A program made the translations under genes and the position numbers. Under the pieces are notes generated by a model that did not search any database, was not told the DNA's origin, and was given only the letters and a program-made list of their open reading frames with translations. A stretch of DNA of 39,364 bases, taken from Dinoroseobacter sp. GTDB lineage: Bacteria > Pseudomonadota > Alphaproteobacteria > Rhodobacterales > Rhodobacteraceae. Below are positions 14,605 through 23,556 of this stretch, in pieces. The DNA lies in assembly GCA_030066795.1 (NCBI GenBank), contig JASJAW010000006.1:1-39364 (forward strand), given 5' to 3'. Position 1 is the stretch's first letter. Every line of letters begins with the position of its first letter.

Positions 14605-16215
14605 ACGAGCAACGACAACTTTTCGGACAAAGCGAACATCGGCATTGCCAAGCTGCTCAATGAGGCAAACCCCGCCCTGCTCGCGACCGACATCGGCAAG
14701 GAGTGGTACGCGAGCATGAACGGGAGCCCGGAAGACGCATGGCAAACCGTTGTCTCCATGCAGAACGACTTCACGACCGGAGTTCCAAGATTCGAAGACC
14801 CAAAAGTCACCCGATCCGTCTGGGATGATGTTGTCGACACGGCCCAAAGATACAACCAGCCCGGAACCTTTACCGCACTCAACGGGTACGAGTGGTCAAC
14901 GATCAGCACCGGGAAAGACGGCTCTGGACCGGCAGGGGCCAACTTACACCGGGTCGTGATCTTTCGCGACGGACCCGATCGCGTGAAACAGGTCCTTCCG
15001 TTCAGCACCTTCGATAGCGGTGATCCCGAGAAGCTATGGGAGTTCATGGCCGCATACGAACAGAATACTGGGGGCCGGATACTCGCGATCCCCCATAACG
15101 GCAACATCAGCAATGGCCAGATGTACGCGGACGTCATCAAAGGCAGCGATATGATCAGCGACTACGCCGCGCGGCGCGCACGTTGGGAACCTCTGATGGA
15201 GGTCACCCAGGAAAAGGGAGATGGGGAGACACATCCGCTGCTTTCGCCCAATGACGAATTTGCGGACTTCGAGAACTGGGACTTTGGCGACTCCTTTGGG
15301 AACCCCAAGGAAGACTGGATGCTGCAGTACGAATACGCCCGGTCTACATTGATGAACGGACTCCGCCTTGAGGACACGCTTGGGGTCAATCCCTTCAAGT
15401 ACGGCATGATCGGCAGCACCGACAACCATGTCAGCATGACGACCACGCGCGAGGAGAACTATTTCGGCAAGCTCCCCAGCGAAGAGCCCTCGCCCACGCG
15501 GTACAAGGAACCGTTTCTGCGTGATTCAAACACCGGCGATGTGATTGTCAGCAACTGGCAATTGGGCGCGTCAGGACTGGTCGCGGTGTGGGCGAGAGAA
15601 AATACGCGCGAAGAAATCTTCGACGCCATGGCCCGCAAAGAGGTCTACGCCAGCACCGGAACCCGCCTGAGCGTGCGGATTTTCGGTGGCTGGGATTTCC
15701 GACCCGATGAAGTCCAGCGTCCCGATTTCGCCAATCAGGGCTATGCGCGCGGCGTACCAATGGGCGGGGACTTGTCAAGCGCACCCAGTGGCATGTCACC
15801 AAAGTGCATGATCCGCGCCTTGCGCGATCCAGATGGCGCTAATCTTGATCGCGTTCAGATCAGTAAGGGGTGGCTCAATGCTGATGGCAGCACGGAGGAA
15901 CGCATATACGACGTTGCCTGTTCCGACGATCGATCGATCGAAAATCGCCGTTGCAACACAGCGGTTGGCAGCACTGTGGACCTTGCCGATGCCAGCTACA
16001 CCAACTCTATTGGAGAACCACTTCTGCATGCGCACTGGGAGGACCCGGATTTTGATCCACAGCAGCGCGCGTTTTATTACGTACGCGCCATCGAGATACC
16101 CACGCCACGCTGGACGGCCTACGACGCGAAGCGGTTCGGGATCACAATGCCACCTGAGGTGCTGATGACGGTGCAGGATCGCGCCTACTCCTCGCCGATC
16201 TGGTACACCCCCTGA
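14605..16215 (+). pseudogene. DUF3604 family protein, 5'-truncated
   Basis: The longest frame with a start runs from ATG 14716 (499 residues). It carries the central and C-terminal parts of DUF3604 proteins: FTALNGYEWSTI, ILAIPHNGNISNG, the NPFKYGMIGSTDNH motif, the GLVAVWARENTREEIFDAM block and ATGTRLSVRIFGGW. Reading the same frame upstream, DNFSDKANIGIAKLLNEANP continues the family pattern back to 14605, where it meets TAA 14602 with no start codon in between. The usual signal peptide and N-terminal metal-binding HxH region (about 130 residues) are missing. I therefore read it as an inactivated remnant; a shortened protein from 14716 remains possible. Family function is poorly defined (PHP-like fold). 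Confidence 0.75.
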
Positions 16216-16506
16216 ACACACGGCGAGACCGGCAAAATGGGCCACGCTGTTAGGGCGCATCTAAGAAGCTCGGCATCAGCCTTTCGGATCGCGACCCGGG
16301 TTTGGGTGCATGACCTGATCCTGGGGACGCGAGAGAGAAGATCGGGTGCATCCAGCCGACAGTAGCTGCGCTGGACCAGTTCAATCGGCGTGGCCGTCTG
16401 CGTGGCGCGCCTCGCGGTGGAACAGGCGCGCGCAGGGTAGAACTGGAATTCGGCGCGATGGACAGGGACCTCAACGGTCTTCCCTGCCAGGTCTGCTTTA
16501 TTCCAT
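16216..16506. other. Intergenic region between convergent genes
   Basis: This region separates the convergent DUF3604 remnant and hydrolase. Several frames stay open on the minus strand because of GC bias, but all are Arg/Pro/Ala-rich without motifs. I see no terminator hairpin with a T-run. Confidence 0.45.
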
Positions 16507-17259
16507 TCACCGACCAGAGCCGCTCCCGGGTCTGGTGCCGGTTTTTTCCAAGAACATGGTAACGATCTGGTTGAACAAAGCGGCCCGCTCAAGGTGAACT
16601 GCATGCGCGCTCTCCGGGATAACTGCGAGATGCGCGTCGGGGATCTTCTTCCAAAGCGTCTCGATCTGCGGCCATGCATAGGTGCGGTCCTTATCACCCC
16701 AGAGAACAAGCGTTTTCGCGCGTATCTCGGAGAGGTATTGCTCGCCGGACCAGTCCCGCATTGCAGCAAGCCCCGCTAGGATTGCGGGCAAAGTACTAAG
16801 GGCTGCAATTTCGGCACAGCCTGCGTATTCCGGAGCCGCATCCAGGTCCAGAAACCATGTGGCCGCGATCCGCTTGCCTGTTGCGGCAGCGCCATCCGCC
16901 TGCGCGCGCGCCATTGATGTTTCAATAGGCTCGAACCGGCCGGGAAGGACGCCCTCTGCGCCAGTGCCGTAAAGTATCAGCCTTTCGATCCTGTCGTGCG
17001 CAAGATGCGCCATCTCCTGCGCGATCATGCCTCCCATAGAATGACCGAGCAGATCGAACGTCTCGACGCCTTGGCTCGACAACTCTTGCAGGACCCATTC
17101 TGCGAAATCCCGGATGGTCGACACCGGTGCCAAATGGGCGTTACGGCCAAAGCCGGGCAAATCGACGCAAATCAGCTCACGCGTGTCTGCCAATGGCGCC
17201 TGCAGCTTCCATTGATCACTTCCGCCCATGAAGCCATGGACGAAAACGAGAGGCCTCAC
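16507..17259 (-). CDS. Alpha/beta hydrolase
   Basis: This 250-residue protein has the complete alpha/beta-hydrolase layout: oxyanion-hole FVHGFMGG (residues 6-13), nucleophile elbow GHSMGG with Ser74, acid at Asp189 or Asp191 (LWGDKDRT) and His219 (ESAHAVHLE). No signal peptide is visible, so it should be cytoplasmic. It is the last gene of a leftward operon and overlaps the permease gene by 4 nt (ATGA), so it is tied to that transporter. Inference: it may hydrolyse an ester or amide of the imported compound before or after the lyase acts. The specific substrate cannot be read from the sequence; haloperoxidase-like or lactonase activity is also possible for this fold. Confidence 0.87.
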   Translation of the reverse strand: MRPLVFVHGFMGGSDQWKLQAPLADTRELICVDLPGFGRNAHLAPVSTIRDFAEWVLQELSSQGVETFDLLGHSMGGMIAQEMAHLAHDRIERLILYGTGAEGVLPGRFEPIETSMARAQADGAAATGKRIAATWFLDLDAAPEYAGCAEIAALSTLPAILAGLAAMRDWSGEQYLSEIRAKTLVLWGDKDRTYAWPQIETLWKKIPDAHLAVIPESAHAVHLERAALFNQIVTMFLEKTGTRPGSGSGR

Positions 17260-18797
17260 TTGCGCTGGCCCTGCACGATGCGGTCAAGGATCATCGCGCA
17301 AAAGAGGATCGAGAAGCCCGCGAGGATCCCCTGCCCGACATTCGCATATTGCAGCGCTTCCAGAACGTCCTCTCCGAGCCCCTTCGCGCCGATTAGCGAA
17401 GCAACGACCACCATAGCTAGCGAGAGCATGATCGTCTGATTGATCCCAGCCCTGATCGAAGGAGCAGCCAATGGCAGGTCAACCTTGGTAAGCAAGTACC
17501 ATTTGTTTGCCCCGAAACTGATCGCGGCCTCGCGCACGCTTTCAGGCACGCCGCGCAACCCCAGCACCGTAAGACGAACAACCGGGGTTCCGCCAAAGAT
17601 CATCGTTGTGACGACTGCCGCTGGCTTACCGGTCCCGAAAAACGCGATCACTGGGATCATGAAAACAAAGGCGGGCATCGTCTGCATGAAGTCCATGATG
17701 GGCTGAATGAAGGAATAGAACCGCGGACGGCGGGCAGCAAACATACCCAACGGAATTCCGATGATAATTGACAGACACGCCGCCGTGCCCAACAGCGCCA
17801 GCGTGGTCATTGCTTTTTCCCAGAAACCAAGCAAGCCCATATAGGCGAGAAATGCGCCAGAGTAGATCGCCATCCGAACACCAGCAGTCAGCCACGTGAG
17901 CAGAATGATCAGCGACGCGATCACAATCCACGGGGTGCTGACAAAAACAAGCTCCAGCGCGTCGAGGACCAGCCGGATCCCGTACGTAATCCCATCGAAC
18001 AGCGCCTCGCCATTCAGGACGGCCCAGTTGAAGAACGCCTCCACCCACTCGATGCTCACAAGTCGGATATCGGGATCGGTCGGGAAATCACTCAAAAGCG
18101 AGAACTGGCCCGGGAAACTGTAGTGCAGCATCGCCGCCGTAACCATCAGCGCCATGAAAACCGCACTGAAGACAATCTGAGACACAGGCATGCCCGACCG
18201 GATGGAGCGGTCTGACAGCCAATCGGAAAAGCGCGCTTCCAAGGCCCAGTTTGCCACCACCGCCTGCGCAAGTTTCGCCGCAAGCAGGATGCCCAGACCT
18301 GTCAGCGCAATGGTTGGCCCTTCTGCGGCAAGAGCCTCGGCTTCAGCACGGATGCCGCCGATATTTGCCTCGAGTGACTCGACCGTACGCCTGAATGCAT
18401 CAACCCGGTCGGACCCAGACTCGATAGCGGCCGCCAATTGCTGACGGCGCAGCTCCAGAGTGCCTTCAATAGACTCAATCCGCGCCATCGCATCTGCTGC
18501 CAGATCGCCGAAAAGACCCCGGGATATCTGCACAAGCGCCAGAGCCTCTATGATCAGGAATGGGAGCGCCCATGACCAGAGACCGCGGGCTCCAAACCAA
18601 ATCGGTCCGAACAATCCGGCGAAGAAGTTGAAGGTCGGGGTGAAGCGTGCGGACTCTCCGATCTTGTCGAAATTCCGGATGTAATAGTCCGGACTGGTTC
18701 GCACGAATTTGCGGATGTTCTCTTTCCGCTCCTCTGCATAGGCCAGAGCTGCTGCGCTTTCGGTATCTTCGAGAGGATTAATGGTTTCGTCTTTCAT
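17256..18797 (-). CDS. Betaine-type ABC transporter permease (ProW family) with N-terminal extension
   Basis: This 513-residue protein is longer than a usual ProW (about 280-350). The C-terminal half (about 265-513) is the standard permease with the EAA-loop region VREAAISFGANKWYLLTKVDLPLAAPS and the family segment GIPLGMFAARRPRFYSFIQPIMDFMQTMPAFVF. The first 200 residues are unusual: a charged lead, then FNFFAGLFGPIWFGARGLWS, resembling DUF2628-type small membrane domains, then a helical segment of about 50 residues likely to form a coiled coil (about 103-153) and another membrane helix. It overlaps both the ATPase gene (4 nt) and the hydrolase gene (4 nt). Role: inner-membrane channel for a quaternary amine or related osmolyte. 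Confidence 0.88.
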   Translation of the reverse strand: MKDETINPLEDTESAAALAYAEERKENIRKFVRTSPDYYIRNFDKIGESARFTPTFNFFAGLFGPIWFGARGLWSWALPFLIIEALALVQISRGLFGDLAADAMARIESIEGTLELRRQQLAAAIESGSDRVDAFRRTVESLEANIGGIRAEAEALAAEGPTIALTGLGILLAAKLAQAVVANWALEARFSDWLSDRSIRSGMPVSQIVFSAVFMALMVTAAMLHYSFPGQFSLLSDFPTDPDIRLVSIEWVEAFFNWAVLNGEALFDGITYGIRLVLDALELVFVSTPWIVIASLIILLTWLTAGVRMAIYSGAFLAYMGLLGFWEKAMTTLALLGTAACLSIIIGIPLGMFAARRPRFYSFIQPIMDFMQTMPAFVFMIPVIAFFGTGKPAAVVTTMIFGGTPVVRLTVLGLRGVPESVREAAISFGANKWYLLTKVDLPLAAPSIRAGINQTIMLSLAMVVVASLIGAKGLGEDVLEALQYANVGQGILAGFSILFCAMILDRIVQGQRK

Positions 18798-19852
18798 GAT
18801 ACCTCTGTCCCTTCAATGACCGTCCGCAGCAGATCGGCGCGTGTGATCACGCCTGCGTCGTTGCTGTCGATCTCGACGAGGATCGGCTTCTGGTCGTCGA
18901 TCGCCAAGTTGATCAGGTTGCTGAGAGTTTCATTCCCGTCCACACGGGGCGCGTCGGCCGGAAGTGGTCCGTGCGCCGCCACAAAACCCTCCATTGGCTG
19001 CATGACCGCGTGGGCATGAACGACCTTTAGCCGTGAGATCCCCGCGACGAAGTCGGCGACATAGTCGTCTGCAGGGTGCATGACGATATCTTCGGCGGTA
19101 CCAATCTGGACCATCTTGCCGTCTCGCATAATGGCGATGCGGTCACCGATCCTGACAGCCTCGTCAAGGTCATGTGTAATGAAAACTGTGGTCTTTTTTA
19201 GGATCTTGGACAGACGGATGAACTCATCCTGCAACTGGCGTCGGATAAGAGGGTCGAGCGCAGAAAATGGCTCATCCATCAGCAACACATCCGGGTTTGC
19301 CGCCAGCGCGCGCGCGAGGCCGACGCGCTGCTGCATGCCACCGGAGAGCTCATGTGCAAACTTCGAACCCCAGGCGCCCAGTTCAACGATGTCTAGAATG
19401 GCAGCAGCCTGCCGCATGCGTTCGTTTTTTGCGATCTGGCGGATTTCCAGCGGCATCGCCACATTGTCCAGCACCGACCTGTGAGGCATCAGTGCGAAGT
19501 TTTGGAACACCATCCCGATTTTCTGGTTCCGAAACCGCTGCAGGTCTTTCGGCCCGAGCGCCATCACGTCTGTTCCTTCGATCTCTATCTTGCCCGAGGT
19601 CGGCTCGAGCAAGCGGTTGAAATGCCGTACCAGCGTGGACTTGCCGCTGCCTGAAAGACCCATGACGCAGAAAATCTCGCCGCGATTAACCTCAAGGCTA
19701 ACATTCGCCACGCCAACGACAGCGTTGAACTCCGAAAGGACCTCAGCTTTCGAAAGCCCACGCTCGAGAATGGCTTTTAGCGCGTCCTGTTGCCGGTCTC
19801 CGAAAATCTTCCAGACGTTCGAGATTTCTATAACGGTATCGTCAGCGGTCAT
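18794..19852 (-). CDS. Betaine-type ABC transporter ATPase (ProV family)
   Basis: This 352-residue ATPase has the ProV-specific N-terminal lead (VWKIFGDRQQDALKAILERGLS), Walker A GLSGSGKST at 65-73, Q-loop VFQNFALMPHRSV, signature LSGGM at 169-173, Walker B LLMDE at 190-194 and ITHDLDEAVRIGDRI. The C-terminal 100 residues resemble a shortened CBS region (VEIDSNDAGVITRADLL), which in OpuA/ProV senses ionic strength or nucleotides. The start is set at ATG 19852 because MTADDTVIEISNVW is the family N-terminus; the frame continues to a GTG at 19912 without coding character. It energises uptake with the neighbouring permease and binding protein. Confidence 0.92.
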   Translation of the reverse strand: MTADDTVIEISNVWKIFGDRQQDALKAILERGLSKAEVLSEFNAVVGVANVSLEVNRGEIFCVMGLSGSGKSTLVRHFNRLLEPTSGKIEIEGTDVMALGPKDLQRFRNQKIGMVFQNFALMPHRSVLDNVAMPLEIRQIAKNERMRQAAAILDIVELGAWGSKFAHELSGGMQQRVGLARALAANPDVLLMDEPFSALDPLIRRQLQDEFIRLSKILKKTTVFITHDLDEAVRIGDRIAIMRDGKMVQIGTAEDIVMHPADDYVADFVAGISRLKVVHAHAVMQPMEGFVAAHGPLPADAPRVDGNETLSNLINLAIDDQKPILVEIDSNDAGVITRADLLRTVIEGTEVS

Positions 19853-19924
19853 GCGGTCTGGCCCGGCAGATGTCTGGATGATCGCGGCGCCAAAGGGTCC
19901 GGCGCCGCGCACAGTTGTTTTGGA

Positions 19925-20890
19925 TTAAAGCCCAAGCATCGCGTCAACGCGGTCAGAATTGGCATTGACCCACTCGGCCGCAACCTCTGACGGTTCGCGT
20001 CCATTGGCGCTGATCTCAAACGCCAGCTGGCTCACGTCGTCCGCGGTCAGAGCAAAGTTTGTGAAGAATTCGGCAATGGCCGGAGAGCGATCGACAAGCG
20101 AGTTCGACCATGCAATCTGCACTTCCTTCAGTGCGTCCTTGGTCGCGACCATGGATTTGTTGAACCAATCAGGATCGTCGGACGGCTGCACCATGACGTA
20201 TTTCTCGGGGTCGTATGTCGGTTCGGTCAGCATTTCTACATCGAACATGAACCACACGGCGTGAGGCTTGTAGCAGTAGAACGCATATCCCTCGCCCTTG
20301 GCGATGGAGTCCTTGATCCGTGCCGTCTTGACGCTTTCTTCGGCGCGGATCGGCTCAACGAAATCCATAAGGCCATAGTCGCGCACCTTGACTTCGTTCA
20401 CATTGGCGGATGCCCAGCCCGGCGCACCGATCCACATCTCGCCAAGACCGTTGCCATCGCTGTCCATCGCAGCAGCAACGTCAGGGCGGCCCAAGTCGGC
20501 GATATCAGTGATGCTCATTTTGGCGCCGAAGTCCTTCGACACGCAGAAGCCCTGGTTGCCCTCATAAGGGTTCGACGACAGCGTTACAGTGCCGGCCTCA
20601 TCCACGTATTTCTTGGTGAAGCTTTCCTGGTTGGGAAGCCAGACGTCGGGGTGGACGTCAATGTCACCCTTGCCCTGGTCCATGGCCTGGAAGATCGTCG
20701 CGTTGTTGCCGGGGACATATTCGACTGTTCCACCGATCCGGGACGTTACAACCTCGCCAAGGACATGCGCGATGGCTTGCGCACCAGTCCAGGACGGAAC
20801 GCCGATTTTAACTTCTTCCGACGCAATTGCCGGCAGCGCAAGCGCGCTGACAGTTGCCGCAAGCGCTAGGGTTTTTAACTCGTATTTCAT
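19925..20890 (-). CDS. Glycine-betaine/quaternary-amine-type binding protein (ProX/OpuAC family)
   Basis: This 321-residue periplasmic protein has a Sec signal (MKYELKTLALAATVSALALP, cleavage near AIA-SEE). Mature-domain motifs fit the OpuAC family: VKIGVPSWTGAQAIAHVLGEV, a GEMWIGAPGWASANVNEVKV segment and FYCYKPHAVWFMFD; the Trp/Tyr residues there can supply a cation-binding aromatic cage. Start ATG 20890 follows GAGGAG. It sits 44 nt after the lyase gene and ahead of the ATPase. The ligand is unproven: betaines are the default, but the adjacent cysteate lyase-like gene suggests a sulfonated or sulfur-containing zwitterion. Confidence 0.9.
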   Translation of the reverse strand: MKYELKTLALAATVSALALPAIASEEVKIGVPSWTGAQAIAHVLGEVVTSRIGGTVEYVPGNNATIFQAMDQGKGDIDVHPDVWLPNQESFTKKYVDEAGTVTLSSNPYEGNQGFCVSKDFGAKMSITDIADLGRPDVAAAMDSDGNGLGEMWIGAPGWASANVNEVKVRDYGLMDFVEPIRAEESVKTARIKDSIAKGEGYAFYCYKPHAVWFMFDVEMLTEPTYDPEKYVMVQPSDDPDWFNKSMVATKDALKEVQIAWSNSLVDRSPAIAEFFTNFALTADDVSQLAFEISANGREPSEVAAEWVNANSDRVDAMLGL

Positions 20891-20934
20891 GGGAGTCTCC
20901 TCTGTTGGTAGATGCCCGCATTGGATGGGGTCGT

Positions 20935-21978
20935 TCAGTTTAGGGATGCGAGCAGTTGCTCTTGGTATGCGAATAGGGCCGTAGACCCGCCTGTATGCAG
21001 AAACAGAACACTGTCGGTTGGCTTAAAGAAACCTTGCCTGACCATACCGATCAAGCCGGCCATGCCCTTGGCCGAGTACACCGGGTCCAGAAGCAGGCCT
21101 TCCTGCCGCGCCGTTAGGCGTATTGCCTCAAGGGTACTTTCTGCGGGAATTCCGTAACCATCGCCGACATAGCCGTCGTCGACGAGAATTCTGCTCAGCG
21201 GCACCCCCTCCGCTCCGAGTTTGGCAAGCGTTTTTTGCGTCAGCGCATGTACTGCGTTCATTTGCCGTTCGCGCGGTTGCCGGACACTGACCCCCATCAC
21301 GGGCAAGTCATACCCGATCGCCGCGAAACCGGCGACGAGGCCTGCATGCGTTCCGGTACTGCCGGTAGACATCACCAGCCAGTCAAAGTGCTGGCCAGTG
21401 TCTCGTGAGTGATCGGCAATTTCCTGAGCGCAGTTTGCATACCCAAGTGCGCCGATCGCATTGGAGCCACCTCCGGGGATGAAATACGGACGCTGTCCCT
21501 CGGCGCGCAGGTCTTCTGTCACAGCCTCGGCTTCGCCATTCATATCGAGACCGGAGGGCCGGAAATCGTAGGAGGCCCCGAACAGATTGTCCAAAAGGAC
21601 ATTGCCCGTTTCTTCGTAGCTTGCATCGCGGTCGGGCACGCGCCGTTCCAGCAGCACGTGGCATTTCATGCCTACTTTGCACGCCGCGGCTGCCGTCTGG
21701 CGCACGTGGTTTGACTGCACAGCCCCCTGGGTGACAAGGATATCGGCGTTTTGCTGCAGCGCATCTCCAACCAGAAACTCCAATTTCCGGGTCTTGTTCC
21801 CCCCCATGGCAAGCCCGGTACAGTCGTCGCGCTTCACAAACAAAGATGGTCCGCCAAGAAGCTCACTGAGTCTCGGCATGGCTTCGATCGGGGTCGGTTG
21901 GTGGCATAGCGACGTACGCGGAAACCTGTCGAAGTCGATTCTTGTGGTTCCGCGCTGCAGTGTTTGGACGTCTGACAT
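20935..21978 (-). CDS. PLP-dependent L-cysteate sulfo-lyase / D-cysteine desulfhydrase family enzyme
   Basis: This 347-residue enzyme is of the ACC deaminase/D-cysteine desulfhydrase fold. Motifs include FVKRDDCTGLAMGGNKTRKLEF with PLP lysine Lys62, TQGAVQSNHVRQTAAAA, YFIPGGGSNAIGALGYANCA (phosphate-binding loop), STGSTGTHAGLVAG, DDGYVGDGYGIP and FLHTGGSTALFAY. From memory, the motif spellings and length are very like CuyA of Ruegeria pomeroyi, which splits L-cysteate into pyruvate, sulfite and ammonia; D-cysteine desulfhydrase (pyruvate, sulfide, ammonia) is the main alternative. It is the first gene of the leftward operon with the betaine-type importer and diverges from a LysR gene. Confidence 0.82.
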   Translation of the reverse strand: MSDVQTLQRGTTRIDFDRFPRTSLCHQPTPIEAMPRLSELLGGPSLFVKRDDCTGLAMGGNKTRKLEFLVGDALQQNADILVTQGAVQSNHVRQTAAAACKVGMKCHVLLERRVPDRDASYEETGNVLLDNLFGASYDFRPSGLDMNGEAEAVTEDLRAEGQRPYFIPGGGSNAIGALGYANCAQEIADHSRDTGQHFDWLVMSTGSTGTHAGLVAGFAAIGYDLPVMGVSVRQPRERQMNAVHALTQKTLAKLGAEGVPLSRILVDDGYVGDGYGIPAESTLEAIRLTARQEGLLLDPVYSAKGMAGLIGMVRQGFFKPTDSVLFLHTGGSTALFAYQEQLLASLN

Positions 21979-22055
21979 AATAAGCCCTGCTGAAAATCTC
22001 GGTGACCTCAGCTTGAGCGACGTACGTGAGCCGATCCAATGCTATGTTTGAATGG

Positions 22056-22078
22056 CATTATGCAAAACTTGCATTATG
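22056..22078. promoter_or_regulatory. LysR-type operator in the divergent promoter
   Basis: A perfect core dyad ATGCAA-AAC-TTGCAT (22060-22074) extends to 9 of 10 paired bases over 22056-22078 and contains the T-N11-A pattern of LysR sites. GCATTATGC also occurs twice as a direct repeat (22055-22063, 22071-22079). It lies between the divergent lyase and LysR starts and is probably this regulator's binding site. Confidence 0.55.
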
Positions 22079-22086
22079 CTAAATTA

Positions 22087-23004
22087 ATGAACGTTTTGTT
22101 ATTTCGGGATCTCGAAAGGCTTCAGCAAACTGGCAATTTCTCCCAGGCCGCTGCTCTTGCGAACCTGAGCCAGCCAGCTTTCAGTCGTCGCATCCATACG
22201 CTGGAAGCCTGGGTGGGAACTTCGCTGGTGGATCGCTCGCATCAACCTGTTCGACTGACACAGGCTGGCGAGCAAATTCTTGAAGCGGGGATGCAGGCTT
22301 TGTCGAGGATTGAGCAAGAGCGAAGCCAGATCCGTGAGGCGCAGTCACTGCCTGACAAATACGTTGTGACCTTCGCCGCGCAGCATTCAATCGGGTGGCG
22401 GTTCTATCCCACCTGGCTGCAATCCCTGGAAGAAAGCTACGGGCCCTTCCTGTCCCGCCTTCGGGCCGACGACCTGACCATCTGCATGCGCGATCTTCGA
22501 AACGGTGATGTGGATTTCGTCATCGGCTACACTTCTCAAGCGCAGAAGCCTGAGGATTTGGGGGAGTCGATTGTAATCGGCGAGGACAAGTTGATCCCGG
22601 TTTGCAAGCCAGACTCCCAAGGTCAGCCAGTGTTCAGCTTCGAGGATCAGGGCGTTCAAATGCCTTTTCTAAGATTTGGAGAGTCAGCGCCCATCACCGC
22701 CCACCTCGACCCGTTGCTGCATGAAAACCGCCTCCTTTCCCGCCTAAGGGTCGTATATGAGAACTCGATGGCAGGCGCGTTGCGCATGCGCGCGCGCGCG
22801 GGCGACGGAGTCGCGTGGCTGCCAAAGAGCTTGGTGAAGCCCGACCTCGACAGTGGGTTTCTTGTGCGAACAGGCCGGTCCGAATGGGATGTCGATCTGC
22901 AAATCCACCTGTTCAGAAACATGGAGCACTCGAACCGGATCACCCGTTCCATTTGGTCATTTCTTGAAGTTCGTCAGGGTGTGCCGTTGGTCGTAATACT
23001 GTGA
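22087..23004 (+). CDS. LysR-family regulator of the lyase/transporter operon
   Basis: This 305-residue protein has the LysR helix-turn-helix near the N-terminus, FRDLERLQQTGNFSQAAALANLSQPAFSRRIHTLEAWVG, followed by SLVDRSHQPVRLTQAGEQIL, and an effector domain with GDVDFVIGY at about residue 140. ATG 22087 fits the family N-terminus (MNVLLFRDLERL); the longer frame from 22039 would run through the operator dyad. No Shine-Dalgarno is visible, so the mRNA may be nearly leaderless. It is transcribed away from the lyase, and the intergenic dyad at 22056-22078 suits control of both directions. The co-inducer is probably the imported compound or its breakdown product (inference). Confidence 0.88.
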   Translation: MNVLLFRDLERLQQTGNFSQAAALANLSQPAFSRRIHTLEAWVGTSLVDRSHQPVRLTQAGEQILEAGMQALSRIEQERSQIREAQSLPDKYVVTFAAQHSIGWRFYPTWLQSLEESYGPFLSRLRADDLTICMRDLRNGDVDFVIGYTSQAQKPEDLGESIVIGEDKLIPVCKPDSQGQPVFSFEDQGVQMPFLRFGESAPITAHLDPLLHENRLLSRLRVVYENSMAGALRMRARAGDGVAWLPKSLVKPDLDSGFLVRTGRSEWDVDLQIHLFRNMEHSNRITRSIWSFLEVRQGVPLVVIL

Positions 23005-23490
23005 GAGCGCAGCGAGCCTTATAATTCCCGCTTGCTAACCTGATACCACCGCTCAAATCTGTCCGAGCAAGAAGAACAACTATGCAGCGGCATCTGCAAC
23101 TGGCGAAACGCTGTCAAAGAGAGGTGCTTGCCTCCCCTACCCCACGGTCGAGCACAAGGTTGCAGGAACGGAGCGGCCCCGTGGATAGGCAAGCAGTCAA
23201 CCGCTTCGAATGGACAAACGAAGTACTTCAGGAGGAGAAGTTTTCTCCAGCCACAAAGAAGGTGGCAGTTGTCCAGATCGCGGATGAACAGGCAATCAAG
23301 TCGGACCAGAGGCAATTCCTCAGCATTTTCAGGTACAGAAGACCCGTATTCAAAATTCCCTATCGCACCCGCGATCTGCGCCGAAAGCAGTCGATGACCT
23401 AACGGCTCCTGTATTAGCGGCATACTTGTCCAATCCATCTATCCACGCCAATACCCAAGCGTGTCATCTTTCGGGAATTCACTTGATTTA
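23005..23490. other. Intergenic region, no supported gene
   Basis: Open frames of 106 and 89 codons (plus) and 139 codons (minus, 23019-23438) overlap each other. None has a Shine-Dalgarno with a sensible N-terminus, a recognisable motif or typical codon bias. A degraded gene cannot be excluded. Confidence 0.4.
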
Positions 23491-23504
23491 TTTGCGCGCG
23501 TAAA
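23491..23504. promoter_or_regulatory. LacI-type operator O1 (autoregulatory)
   Basis: TTTGCGCGCGTAAA is a CGCGCG-centred near-palindrome and matches the operator before smoE (TTATCGCGCGTAAA, 24590-24603) at 12 of 14 bases. It lies 52 nt before the LacI start, suggesting autoregulation. Confidence 0.6.
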
Positions 23505-23556
23505 GATTATGAAGGGACCGTTAAGTTCGAGAGCGCGGGGACGCAGATCGTCCAAA

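Noticed and set aside
16185..16769. Long minus-strand frame overlapping the hydrolase 3' end
   Set aside because: It is out of frame with the hydrolase, which has full catalytic motifs, and its composition is that of a GC-rich shadow frame.
23019..23438. 139-codon minus frame and 106-codon plus frame before the LacI gene
   Set aside because: They mutually overlap, have no recognisable domain and no start signals; I could not support either as a gene.
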